Part shown: one piece after another, positions 1 through 6,807 of the stretch | Position numbering within the stretch: position 1 is the stretch's first letter | Layout of the letters: each line of letters starts with the position of its first letter | DNA from: JAHJDR01 sp964526915 | GTDB taxonomy: Bacteria > UBA10199 > JADGCS01 | Length of the DNA: 23,900 bases | Reading direction: 5' to 3' | NCBI GenBank assembly: GCA_964526915.1 | Contig: CAZGMS010000115.1 | Location: 1 to 23,900, forward strand | Made by a program: the position numbers and the translations under genes | Notes under the pieces: generated by a model | Databases searched by the model: none | What the model saw: only the letters and a program-made list of their open reading frames with translations | Told to the model about the DNA's origin: nothing

Positions 1-574
1 GCGCCCCCCGATTCAGACGCTCCTGTTCCTGCTTTCTTTCCTGGTCTTCACGCAGGGTATATAATATGGCCAGAAGACCCAGTATCACCACGGGCTCGAT
101 ATACTTCGCAAAAAAAGTCTCTTTGTATGAGACCCAAGCGCGATCGCACCCCTGCCAAACGGTCTCAGGTTGTGCCACATTTGGCGCTTCTTCCACCCCA
201 TCATCCCCCATCCAAAGATCGGCCGTATCAGCCGAGTCAAGAATACCCGTTGTGTCAGCAACATCCGTGTCAAACATTGGCAAAGAAGCGTGTAACAAGG
301 GTTCGCCACTGGCATACACGTTTCCCGATGCCAAAAACATTCCCGAGAGCATGACCACCGGCAGTGTCAAACGGGAACATGTGGTCTGGGGTTTGACACG
401 GCGAACAGATACTGATGGGGTCGTTGGTCGAACTGACGCAACAGATTCATAATGATCAGAAAAAATACCTGGTTTGACGGAAGTTGAATGACTTGGCGTG
501 TTGGGACCCTGCAACACTGCCGGTGACGTGAAAGTGAACGTTGGTGAGCATCTTGATGGAACACGGATAAACAT
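1..574 (-). CDS. Partial membrane protein of unknown function (3' end outside window)
   Basis: This minus-strand frame is open from a stop near 612 to the window edge, giving at least 191 codons from ATG 574. I do not recognise the family. Residues 1-60 are Ser/Thr/Pro-rich. Residues 69-88 form a hydrophobic segment ending in VYASG, which looks like a signal peptide with an AxA-like cleavage site. An acidic linker follows (about 102-135), then a second hydrophobic segment (about 158-174) and a charged RED/QERKQEQE tail, probably the start of a coiled coil. An internal signal-like segment suggests the true start is later, for example TTG at codon 69, or that the protein has a cytoplasmic N-terminus. 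No clear Shine-Dalgarno sequence precedes ATG 574. Competing frames on both strands are shorter and compositionally poor. Confidence 0.55.
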   Translation of the reverse strand, partial: MFIRVPSRCSPTFTFTSPAVLQGPNTPSHSTSVKPGIFSDHYESVASVRPTTPSVSVRRVKPQTTCSRLTLPVVMLSGMFLASGNVYASGEPLLHASLPMFDTDVADTTGILDSADTADLWMGDDGVEEAPNVAQPETVWQGCDRAWVSYKETFFAKYIEPVVILGLLAILYTLREDQERKQEQERLNRGA

Positions 575-740
575 GGCCAACGACCATTTAGACCCGAAAG
601 AGTCGCATTGTCAAAAAAAGTTCAAGGGAACCTCAGTGGCAATCTCCTGAAAACAATTGTTTCTTGTGAATCACCACGCCAGCGCATCACAACTGATGTA
701 TTCTTATTGATCCTAAATTCGTCTATTGCTGTTAGCCTCA

Positions 741-878
741 TTTAGCAGCCTGTCGCTTTTGTCCAATCTCTGCGTTGGTGCGTCTTTCCCGTCGGTCAAC
801 GTACATTTGAGTACGCCCCCCTCCGGGAGAAGCCGCACACGCCTTGATCTTGAACAAAATCAACAGGCTGTCCTAAAA
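741..878. repeat. Imperfect palindromic element, about 137 bp
   Basis: The outer arms are at 746-764 and 853-871 and pair at 15 or more of 19 positions (both carry CAGCCTGT and TTTTGT words). The centre is a perfect inverted repeat CGTAC (800-804) / GTACG (811-815) around a 6-nt loop. The intervening parts also pair imperfectly (TGCGTTGGTGCG-like against CGCACACGCC-like). The whole could fold as one long hairpin. It has no convincing coding content; the 60-codon frame across it is a by-product. It resembles the REP/MITE class of intergenic palindromes. Apart from this element, nothing else was recognised between 575 and 964. Confidence 0.6.
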
Positions 879-964
879 ACAGCAGTTCAACTGCCGTTAT
901 TAGGGTGATGAAAATGTTCGCGGAGTCACAGCAGAAGGGATTGTTGTCAAATTTGCTGATACCC

Positions 965-1012
965 TCTCTGAGCCACCAGTGAGATTTGAACTCACGACCT
1001 ATCGCTTACGAA
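965..1012 (-). repeat. attL-like 48-bp direct repeat: 3' half of tRNA-Thr
   Basis: This 48-bp stretch is identical to 1981-2028. In tRNA orientation it starts at the anticodon loop (TTCGTAA) and includes the variable loop, T-arm, acceptor 3' strand and six bases beyond. It has no 5' half and so cannot make a tRNA. A partial tRNA copy at one end and an intact tRNA at the other is the classic footprint of tyrosine-recombinase integration at a tRNA gene. Confidence 0.85.
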
Positions 1013-1194
1013 AATCAACAAGCAAAAATCCACACCCTATAACTATATAATATCAACAACTTACACAAGCGAATTGTCGTCTTGTGTTCCTGCGGTGCAC
1101 CTTGAGGGGCACCGTGGGGACACTTTTTCAGTGTGAGCGGATTCAATTTTTTATTTACCAAAACAATTAAAAAGGTTAACAAAAGGAACCAAAT

Positions 1195-1204
1195 AAGGTA
1201 TAAT
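1195..1204 (+). promoter_or_regulatory. mqsR ribosome-binding site overlapping a TATAAT box
   Basis: AAGG (1195-1198) lies 8 nt before ATG 1207 and explains the start choice. A perfect TATAAT (1199-1204) overlaps it, but it would start transcription inside the gene, so it may be fortuitous. Just upstream, GGTT and AACC words (about 1174-1190) form an interrupted inverted repeat that could be an operator for the antitoxin; this is weak. Confidence 0.4.
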
Positions 1205-1206
1205 GT

Positions 1207-1509
1207 ATGGAGAAGAAAAAAAGACATTATTCTTTGAGCCAAATCAAAGAATTTGTGAGCAATGGGAATTGGGAAGCAACACGAACAGCTCTTAACAATG
1301 CCCGTGAGCAATTTGATTTTGTCAAAAAGGATATAGAGCAAGTCGTGTTGAATTTAAAAACGAGTGATTTTTACAAGTCGATGACCTCCTATGATGATTC
1401 AACAGTGTGGCAGGATGTCTATCGGCCTTTTATCGCTGATACCCAAACCTATATAAAATTGAGTATCATTAATGACGCAACTTTGCTGATTCAGTTTAAG
1501 AGGAAATAA
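1207..1509 (+). CDS. mqsR: MqsR-like type II toxin (mRNA interferase)
   Basis: This 100-aa protein matches the MqsR family over its whole length from memory of the E. coli protein (98 aa). Shared features are the N-terminal HYSLSQIKEFV helix and the core SDFYKSMTSYDDSTVWQDVYRP. The residues reported as catalytic in E. coli MqsR (K56, Q68, Y81) correspond to K57, Q69 and Y82, so the toxin looks intact. MqsR is a ribosome-dependent or ribosome-independent endoribonuclease of the RelE-like fold that cuts mRNA at GCU. As in E. coli, the toxin gene precedes the antitoxin gene, with 2 nt between them. The pair is the sole gene content of the tRNA-Thr island and probably stabilises it. Autorepression by the antitoxin is expected from the family. 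Confidence 0.92.
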   Translation: MEKKKRHYSLSQIKEFVSNGNWEATRTALNNAREQFDFVKKDIEQVVLNLKTSDFYKSMTSYDDSTVWQDVYRPFIADTQTYIKLSIINDATLLIQFKRK

Positions 1510-1511
1510 GT

Positions 1512-1910
1512 ATGAAACAAAAACAATGGAAAGATTGCCCTGTTTGTGGAGCCAAGGATTCAATGCGGTTTAAAGAGAATTTTTCTGAGAGATTCAAATT
1601 TAAAAGCTGTCCCAGTCTAATCATAGAGGGGTTGAGTGGGTACTTTTGCAAAAAATGTAAAGATGGAATCTATACCATTGAGACAGATAACCTCATAGAA
1701 TCAAAGCTTGCAGAACATAAGGCCCGCTACGATGCAAAAAATACCCCCGTGAGCGAGGTGATCCCCGTATCTACCGCCTCCAAATTGCTTCACATGACCC
1801 GTCAGGGGGTTCTAAAACTCATGAAGGCAGGCAAGCTGGCGTATGTGTTTTTAGATGATAAAAGATTTCCCAAGAAGCAGTCGGTGTTGGATTATGGAAA
1901 GCTGGCTTGA
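1512..1910 (+). CDS. mqsA: MqsA-like antitoxin with Zn ribbon and atypical HTH
   Basis: This 132-aa protein is encoded 2 nt after the toxin gene, clearly co-transcribed. The N-terminal half is the MqsA zinc-binding, toxin-neutralising domain: C9-P-V-C12 and C46-K-K-C49, with a GLSGYFCKKC turn like that of MqsA. A basic linker follows (about 66-77). The C-terminal domain (about 80-132) is not the Xre-type HTH of E. coli MqsA. STASKLLHMTRQGVLKLMKA followed by a wing and FPKKQSVLDY resembles the excisionase/AlpA/MerR-like HTH class. This domain swap implies a different operator. Because such HTHs are used by excisionases, a role in island excision is conceivable, but that is speculation. The family call is firm and the HTH class call moderate. 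Confidence 0.85.
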   Translation: MKQKQWKDCPVCGAKDSMRFKENFSERFKFKSCPSLIIEGLSGYFCKKCKDGIYTIETDNLIESKLAEHKARYDAKNTPVSEVIPVSTASKLLHMTRQGVLKLMKAGKLAYVFLDDKRFPKKQSVLDYGKLA

Positions 1911-1980
1911 TTTTCCAACATTGTCTTGGAGTGATGGCGCGGGTTCAAACTAAAAACTAAGTACTAAGCACTACCAACTA

Positions 1981-2028
1981 TCTCTGAGCCACCAGTGAGA
2001 TTTGAACTCACGACCTATCGCTTACGAA
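1981..2028 (-). repeat. attR-like 48-bp direct repeat within tRNA-Thr
   Basis: This is identical to 965-1012 and forms the right border of the mqsRA island. It spans from the anticodon loop to six bases beyond the 3' end of the intact tRNA-Thr gene, so integration left the tRNA complete. Confidence 0.85.
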
Positions 2029-2058
2029 GCGATTGCTCTACCGCTGAGCTATGGTGGC
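1987..2058 (-). tRNA. tRNA-Thr (CGT anticodon)
   Basis: This 72-nt minus-strand gene has a full cloverleaf: acceptor GCCACCA/TGGTGGC, D-arm GCTC/GAGC with loop AGCGGTA, anticodon stem ATCGC/GCGAT with loop TTCGTAA (anticodon CGT, reads ACG, Thr), variable loop AGGTC, and T-arm GTGAG/CTCAC with loop TTCAAAT. All stems pair perfectly. The 3' CCA is not encoded. The gene is the integration target of the adjoining mqsRA island. Confidence 0.97.
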
Positions 2059-2128
2059 GATTTTTCTAAAAGAAAAATCCCTCTATTTTCCATTTTCTAT
2101 TTTCCACCGCGAAAACAGCGCGCCCCGC

Positions 2129-2157
2129 CTATTATCGACTACCCCAGTTCTTGTAAA
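2129..2157 (-). promoter_or_regulatory. Promoter for tRNA-Thr with GC-rich discriminator
   Basis: Minus strand: TTTACA (2157-2152), 17-nt spacer, TAATAG (2134-2129), followed directly by a GC run (GCGGGGCGCGC). A GC-rich discriminator after the -10 box is the hallmark of stringently controlled stable-RNA promoters. It would give a leader of roughly 64 nt before the tRNA. The leader includes a 21-nt hairpin GATTTTTCT-AAA-AGAAAAATC (2060-2080) next to the tRNA 5' end. Confidence 0.55.
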
Positions 2158-2210
2158 GAGCATTTTGGCTAAAGGGCGTCTCTAAAAACAGCTTTGGAGA
2201 ATATGGCTGG

Positions 2211-2780
2211 TTAAAAAACCATCGTCCCCTCGGCGCCCAATTGCAGATGGGTTGAGTTGGTTTTGGACCCATCGAGCAACTGGTAGCGAATGTGCCAAAT
2301 TTGCACCTGAGGCTTGATTTCGAGTCGCGTCCCCGCTTTCAACGGCAAGCCCACAGTTCCCACATGAAAAGCGGCACTATCAATCGGGGCCTTTTCGCCC
2401 AAGTAGGTTTCGTTCAGCACCCCGAAATATGACAACTCGGCACTCAACGGTCCTGCTAGAACAGGCACCGCCTTGGCGTACACGGCCTCGGCCAACATTC
2501 CATAATTTCCATCAAGTGGTGTCCCGGCATACAGCCGCACACCGGCAGATAGGGATTTGTACTTGTAGCCCAGCCCTCCCCACCAGCGTACCTTGGAACC
2601 AAATGGCTCGGTAAGTGGTGTGTGTAACCACGCGCCGGCATCAAAGGCCAAAGCACCCGCTTTTTCGAATTTTTTGATTGGCTCGGCTTGTCCCACGCGC
2701 AAATCGTTATAGGCACCCCCAGGGGCAAGCTCACCGTCCACGGGAATTTTTTGTCCTACACCATCGTTGACATACCGCAT
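2211..2780 (-). CDS. Beta-barrel-like protein, possibly truncated outer membrane protein
   Basis: The protein is 189 aa from ATG 2780, which is preceded by AGAGAGG five bases away. The frame extends upstream to 2873, but that start has no comparable ribosome-binding site. From about residue 65, amphipathic strands alternate with turns (VRWWGGLGYKYKS, AGVRLYAGTP, LSAELSYFGVL, HVGTVGLPLKAG, LEIKPQVQIWHIRYQ), and the last residue is Phe. Both are features of BAM-inserted outer membrane barrels. No cleavable signal peptide is present from ATG 2780. The longer version has a hydrophobic but odd N-terminus (LYFLFALTLVKLL). It may be the C-terminal remnant of a larger porin-like gene. I do not recognise a specific family. 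Confidence 0.6.
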   Translation of the reverse strand: MRYVNDGVGQKIPVDGELAPGGAYNDLRVGQAEPIKKFEKAGALAFDAGAWLHTPLTEPFGSKVRWWGGLGYKYKSLSAGVRLYAGTPLDGNYGMLAEAVYAKAVPVLAGPLSAELSYFGVLNETYLGEKAPIDSAAFHVGTVGLPLKAGTRLEIKPQVQIWHIRYQLLDGSKTNSTHLQLGAEGTMVF

Positions 2781-2888
2781 AAAGACCTCTCTTTTTTTGT
2801 GTGACAGACCGGCCCCCCGCAAGCAAACTCTTAGCAATTTGACAAGCGTTAACGCAAACAGAAAATACAGCAAAACGACCAGGTTTTG

Positions 2889-2921
2889 TGTCTTGATTAT
2901 GTCTTGATTGTGTCTTGATTC
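2889..2921 (+). repeat. Three 11-bp tandem repeats at the fic promoter
   Basis: TGTCTTGATT plus one variable base is repeated exactly three times (2889, 2900, 2911). The period of 11 is close to one helical turn, so a protein could bind all copies on one face. The second copy contains the proposed -35 hexamer of the fic promoter. Confidence 0.8.
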
Positions 2922-2932
2922 TGGATTACAAT
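2904..2932 (+). promoter_or_regulatory. Sigma70-type promoter of fic, apparently leaderless
   Basis: TTGATT (2904-2909), 17-nt spacer, TACAAT (2927-2932). The predicted transcription start falls at about 2939, against the ATG at 2940, and no Shine-Dalgarno sequence is visible. This suggests a leaderless or near-leaderless mRNA. The -35 lies within tandem operator-like repeats. Confidence 0.55.
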
Positions 2933-2939
2933 ACCTCGA

Positions 2940-3971
2940 ATGTTTTCACCACAATACACCATATCAGATCAGATGGTTACGACTCTGGCAGAAATAGAAA
3001 AACTGACCCTCCAGTTGATGCAGACATCCATTCCAAGCGAAATTTTTGAACACATCCAACAACAATGCCTGGTTGCCCTCACGCATTTCTCAACCCAAAT
3101 TGAAGGCAATCAACTGTCGCTGGAACAGGTTTCTGGCGTGATCGAAAAACGCAAAACATTTGGTTTTGTGCGAGACGAAAAAGAAGCGAAGAATTATTTT
3201 ACACTGCTTGAAAGAATGACCCCGCTGATCAAAAAACATCAAAGAAAATTGGATGCCAAATTGATTCTGGAGTGTCACTCACAGTTGCTGTCGCGAATTG
3301 TGACAGAGTCATCGCGAGGGAAATTCAGAACTGTCCAGAACGCGATTTATGAAACTGGTTCGAAAAAAAATGTCTGTCTCCCGCCCGAAGCCAAAGATGT
3401 CATGTTGCTAATAGACGAACTTTGTTATTGGGTTAATGTCACGAAAGCTCATCCCATCATTTGCGCGGCTATTTTTCATAATCAGTTTGTGACCGTTCAT
3501 CCCTTCATTGATGGTAACGGGCGCTCAGCCAGGTTTTTAAGCCTCTATTTACTGGAAACCAGGAACTATGACTGGAAAAAGATTGTTCCCATTGATCGGT
3601 ACTATGCCGATAATCGCCCGTTGTATTATGACCAATTACAACAGCATTATTCACACAATTATTATTTTGGGCGACACAACACTGATTTTACAAAGTGGCT
3701 AGAATACTATGTCGAAGGCATTAAACAAATGCTGTTGGGCACATTAAACCAGATAGCGCTTTTCAGAACACAAAATATTCTTCTCAATAATCGCCAAAAT
3801 AAAATGCTGAAATATCTTCAGGAGGTTTCTGCTATTTCGGTATCGGAATATGCCAGAAGATTTGGTATTTCCACACGCATGGCTTCCAGAGATCTGGCAC
3901 AACTGCTGGAATTGAATCGCGTGGGCGTAATGGGAAAAGCCCGGGCTACAAAATATTTTTTAAAGCCGTGA
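2940..3971 (+). CDS. Fic-family protein AMP-transferase (class II) with C-terminal HTH
   Basis: This is a 343-aa protein. The Fic core motif HPFIDGNGR is intact at residues 187-195 (catalytic H187). An N-terminal inhibitory motif of the [S/T]xxxE[G/N] type is seen at S51-E55-G56 (STQIEGN), placing it in class II, where the helix blocks ATP until relieved. The N-terminal helical region (1-90) and the central Fic fold (about 95-235) are followed by a winged-helix-like segment (about 288-343, AISVSEYARRFGISTRMASR). This layout is common in stand-alone bacterial Fic proteins that AMPylate unknown partners and may autoregulate. The tandem repeats over its promoter fit autoregulation. It converges on the deaminase fusion gene with a 31-bp gap. 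Substrate unknown. Confidence 0.93.
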   Translation: MFSPQYTISDQMVTTLAEIEKLTLQLMQTSIPSEIFEHIQQQCLVALTHFSTQIEGNQLSLEQVSGVIEKRKTFGFVRDEKEAKNYFTLLERMTPLIKKHQRKLDAKLILECHSQLLSRIVTESSRGKFRTVQNAIYETGSKKNVCLPPEAKDVMLLIDELCYWVNVTKAHPIICAAIFHNQFVTVHPFIDGNGRSARFLSLYLLETRNYDWKKIVPIDRYYADNRPLYYDQLQQHYSHNYYFGRHNTDFTKWLEYYVEGIKQMLLGTLNQIALFRTQNILLNNRQNKMLKYLQEVSAISVSEYARRFGISTRMASRDLAQLLELNRVGVMGKARATKYFLKP

Positions 3972-4002
3972 GGAGAGACATTCTGTCGCCTGCCCCTATG
4001 AT

Positions 4003-4995
4003 TCACATCTTTCGCAAGATGATGTCGGCACCCTGTAAAAGACCCAGAGCCACCTCACCCAACGGGTAGTTCGCGTTGTACACCACTTCCTTGATGCCGG
4101 AATTGAGAATCATTTTGGTGCAACCCAAACACGGCGAAAACGTGCAATACAGCGTGGCATCCTTGATGGACACGCCATGATACGCGGCCTGCACAATGGC
4201 ATTCTCTTCCGCATGTGAACACAAGCAGTCCCCCAAGGCCGTCCCGCTTGGCGCAAAACTGTTGCAACGGGGACACCCCCCCTCATCACAGTTTTTCACA
4301 CCTCGCGGCGTTCCGTTGTATCCGGTCGAAATGATGCGCTTGTCTTTGACGATGATGGCCGCCACCTTGCGCTTGAGGCAATTGCTCCGCAGACTCACAT
4401 TCCGCGCGATGTTCATGAAATAGGTGTCCCAGTCAGGTCGGGAGTTTTTTTTTAAGAGTGTGACCATGATGTCTTTGACTTTGTCCTGCGCGTCCTGCAC
4501 ACTGCCGTTGTTCTCAATTTCAAAATCGGCCAAAGCCGCGGTGGCATTGAGTTGCTGGGCAGAGGGATCGGTGCTGTGCAATTCCTTTTCCTCCAGTTCC
4601 ACAAACTTTTTGAAATCAACGGGGTCGTTTTCGCGCGCTCGCTCTTTGGTACGCTCAAAACGCGTCTTCTGATCCGCCGTCACGCAAAACAGAAAAAAAT
4701 CCTTGCGATACTTGAGAGCCCGAACCTCAAACGGATTACGAATGGAATCGATCACGTAGTTTTTGTCGATGTCCAGAAGGGCAAGCACTTTGTCGGCCAA
4801 CACAGACGGGCCACCCTCTTCGCGAAGCTTGCGTCCCATATCAATCAGGCGTTCGCGGGTCACCTCGTGACCTTCGCGCTGGATTTCCAGACGGATGATG
4901 TCTGAGAGTGAATGATAGATGTAGCCGGCGTTTTTGAGATACTCCGCCACCACACCCTTACCTGAACCATTTTTGCCTGTGAGTCCGATGATCAT
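4003..4995 (-). CDS. P-loop kinase / dCMP deaminase fusion
   Basis: This is a 330-aa two-domain protein. Residues 1-180 are a nucleotide-kinase-like P-loop domain resembling dephospho-CoA or NMP kinases, with Walker A GLTGKNGSGKG at 4-14, in which G14 replaces the usual S/T. Residues 187-330 are a deoxycytidylate deaminase. GYNGTPRG (225-232) precedes a Cys cluster (236, 241, 244, 257, 259), the catalytic HAE is at 261-263, and the zinc ligands PCLGC are at 288-292 (C289, C292). The deaminase converts dCMP to dUMP for dTMP synthesis. Fungal Dcd1 and the phage-defence protein DcdV/AvcD share this domain order, so either a housekeeping or a defensive role is possible. It is encoded downstream of a glycosyltransferase gene on the same strand (110 bp). 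Confidence 0.92.
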   Translation of the reverse strand: MIIGLTGKNGSGKGVVAEYLKNAGYIYHSLSDIIRLEIQREGHEVTRERLIDMGRKLREEGGPSVLADKVLALLDIDKNYVIDSIRNPFEVRALKYRKDFFLFCVTADQKTRFERTKERARENDPVDFKKFVELEEKELHSTDPSAQQLNATAALADFEIENNGSVQDAQDKVKDIMVTLLKKNSRPDWDTYFMNIARNVSLRSNCLKRKVAAIIVKDKRIISTGYNGTPRGVKNCDEGGCPRCNSFAPSGTALGDCLCSHAEENAIVQAAYHGVSIKDATLYCTFSPCLGCTKMILNSGIKEVVYNANYPLGEVALGLLQGADIILRKM

Positions 4996-5105
4996 AATTC
5001 GTGGATCGATGGTCGTGGATCGAAATTCACTCCCTTTTGCACCTTGCCTTTTGCATGATGCCTTTCTTCGTCCCTCGTCCCTTCGTCCCTCGTGTTTTCG
5101 TTACC
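4996..5105. other. Low-complexity intergenic spacer
   Basis: 110 bp made of near-tandem short words on the plus strand, such as TTCGTCCCTCGTCCC followed by TTCGTCCCTCG (about 5066-5093) and repeated CGTGGATCGA. No gene, promoter or terminator was recognised. Comparable word-repeat runs occur at about 1950-1980 and 10280-10320. Confidence 0.5.
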
Positions 5106-6644
5106 CTATTCCCTTGCCCTATATACCCCCACCCCTTCCACGTTATCAACCTTCTCGTAATTCTTTTGGATAAAGGCCTGCAAGGCAGGATAACGGCTGA
5201 TCGGAAAACGCCTGTAATCATGTATGTTGGCCGGGCTGGTGTCTACAAAAAAAGTGGGGTGAGATTTTTCTACATCCTGCCAAAAAACCCTCCAAGCCCC
5301 CTCGTTTGCATAAGTCCCTTCCTGATCCTGATTCCTGCGGGCATAGTAAGGGCCCGGGGTGCGCCCTGTCAGCAAATCCGTCCACAAAAACCGACTTGCC
5401 GGTTTTAAACCAGAAGAAAAATAAATCCCCGTCGCAAACCCCCACACAAATAGTGTGTCGCCAGGTTGACTCATCACCTTAATCCGTTCTCCCACGCTTT
5501 GCTGTTCATAGATAGCATCATCGGGAAAGTGTTTGAGAAATGTGCGATAATCCAGCCTGAGTGTCCAAAACAATGTCGCAGGCAAAACAATCAACAAAAC
5601 AACAACCGTTTTGGACACCTTAACCCGATTCACACCATAAGCCGCCAGCCCGCACAAGGAAGGCAGCAGAGGAATAAAATAATGTGGATAAAAGCGCCCC
5701 CCCAAACAGACAGGAACCAGCGTCAACACGAACCAGCACATGAGTAACAAATACAAAGGGTGCCTCAGCAAAGATTTTTGGAACCCCCTGACTGAATAAA
5801 TCCAGACAAACATGGTGGCCAGCACATAACCACCAAAACGGATCAACAGACTTTGCCAAAAAGCGATGGTTGAGCCGCCCTGTGCAATGTAGGCACCACT
5901 CCCCGCTAGTGACCAGTTGACAAAGTCGGGCCAGACACCGATGTGCCACAACACAACCCCATGCAAGACAAAGGGCAAAACAAAGGCCAGGGCAAAGATA
6001 GCGTTGTGCACGATAAAGGTTTTCAGCACCTGAGCGCGTGAACGATCGACCCGGGACAGTAGCATCCAAATTCCGGAGAAACAAAAAAACAGAACACACT
6101 GAATCCCTGCCGTGTACTTGAACAATAAGGCCAAACCCAAAATCAGTCCGGACAAGGCAGAATCAAGCAGGACGCCTGACCGCGCTGATCGCGCCATGAA
6201 ATAAACCGACAGCACCAAAAAAAACACCATCACGCTATTGATCGATGTGGCAATGTACTTGGGCACAAACGTGGTGGAAAACACCACAAACAACAATGCC
6301 GCCCAGCGTCCTTCGCGCTTTCTCTCCCACTGAGCAAAAACCAGATATAAGAAATACGCGGTGGCAAAACTGATACAGGCCGTCACCACATGCACGGCTA
6401 CCATATTGGTCCTGCCAAAAAGGGCGAACACGAACCAATAAAACAGATAAATCCCCAACGGCTTGGTGTCGAGGCTGTCCACATACGGCAGACCACCATC
6501 CATGAGCACATGGGCAAAACCTGCAAATTGGGTTTCATCAACATCCAGAACAGGTGTGTAAAAAGAGGCGCTCCTCAACAACAAAGTGAGAATGAATAAA
6601 AAAAACCAGTAATATTTTTCGTCATTGTCCCTTATTAAATTCAT
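5106..6644 (-). CDS. GT39-type membrane glycosyltransferase (ArnT/PMT-like)
   Basis: The protein is 512 aa from ATG 6644; an in-frame GTG at 6668 would add eight residues but has no ribosome-binding site. The first transmembrane helix (about 11-29) is followed by a periplasmic loop with D34-V-D36-E37 and D59-TKPLG, the acidic/KP pattern of polyprenyl-phosphate-dependent glycosyltransferases (family 39, PMT_2). About ten further hydrophobic helices follow to about residue 390, then a soluble C-terminal domain of about 130 aa. Such enzymes move a sugar from an undecaprenyl- or dolichyl-phosphate donor to lipid A, protein or another cell-envelope acceptor on the outer face of the inner membrane. 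Acceptor unknown; no linked glycan operon is visible. Confidence 0.88.
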   Translation of the reverse strand: MNLIRDNDEKYYWFFLFILTLLLRSASFYTPVLDVDETQFAGFAHVLMDGGLPYVDSLDTKPLGIYLFYWFVFALFGRTNMVAVHVVTACISFATAYFLYLVFAQWERKREGRWAALLFVVFSTTFVPKYIATSINSVMVFFLVLSVYFMARSARSGVLLDSALSGLILGLALLFKYTAGIQCVLFFCFSGIWMLLSRVDRSRAQVLKTFIVHNAIFALAFVLPFVLHGVVLWHIGVWPDFVNWSLAGSGAYIAQGGSTIAFWQSLLIRFGGYVLATMFVWIYSVRGFQKSLLRHPLYLLLMCWFVLTLVPVCLGGRFYPHYFIPLLPSLCGLAAYGVNRVKVSKTVVVLLIVLPATLFWTLRLDYRTFLKHFPDDAIYEQQSVGERIKVMSQPGDTLFVWGFATGIYFSSGLKPASRFLWTDLLTGRTPGPYYARRNQDQEGTYANEGAWRVFWQDVEKSHPTFFVDTSPANIHDYRRFPISRYPALQAFIQKNYEKVDNVEGVGVYRARE

Positions 6645-6807
6645 CGTCCTGTCCAAAAACACAAACACTTTGTTCTAAAAATACGACGCCTGTCGCCGTT
6701 TAAGGACAATCCCCGTAAAAGGCCAGAAATAAAAAACTCACAACACCATTCACTTACGAAACATTGTCAGTTTAGCACAGTTCTTGCATTCATTGGGAAT
6801 CGTCACT

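Larger units (their letters stand above)
965..2028. mobile_element. Minimal tRNA-Thr-associated island carrying mqsRA, no integrase
   Basis: The element lies between two exact 48-bp direct repeats 1,016 bp apart, and the right copy belongs to an intact tRNA-Thr gene. The only genes inside are an mqsR-like toxin and an mqsA-like antitoxin, and the DNA is visibly AT-richer than the housekeeping genes. No integrase, mobility or replication gene is present. It is either a satellite moved by an integrase elsewhere, or an island worn down to its addiction module. Boundaries are seen directly; the mobility mechanism is inferred. Confidence 0.7.

Noticed and set aside
66..452. 128-codon plus-strand frame
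   Set aside because: It lies opposite the minus-strand frame 1-574, has no ribosome-binding site and a composition unlike a real protein.
726..908. 60-codon plus-strand frame
   Set aside because: Falls within the palindromic element; no ribosome-binding site.
1015..1341. 108-codon minus-strand frame over mqsR
   Set aside because: Antisense to a clear MqsR gene and overlapping the att repeat; no supporting family features.
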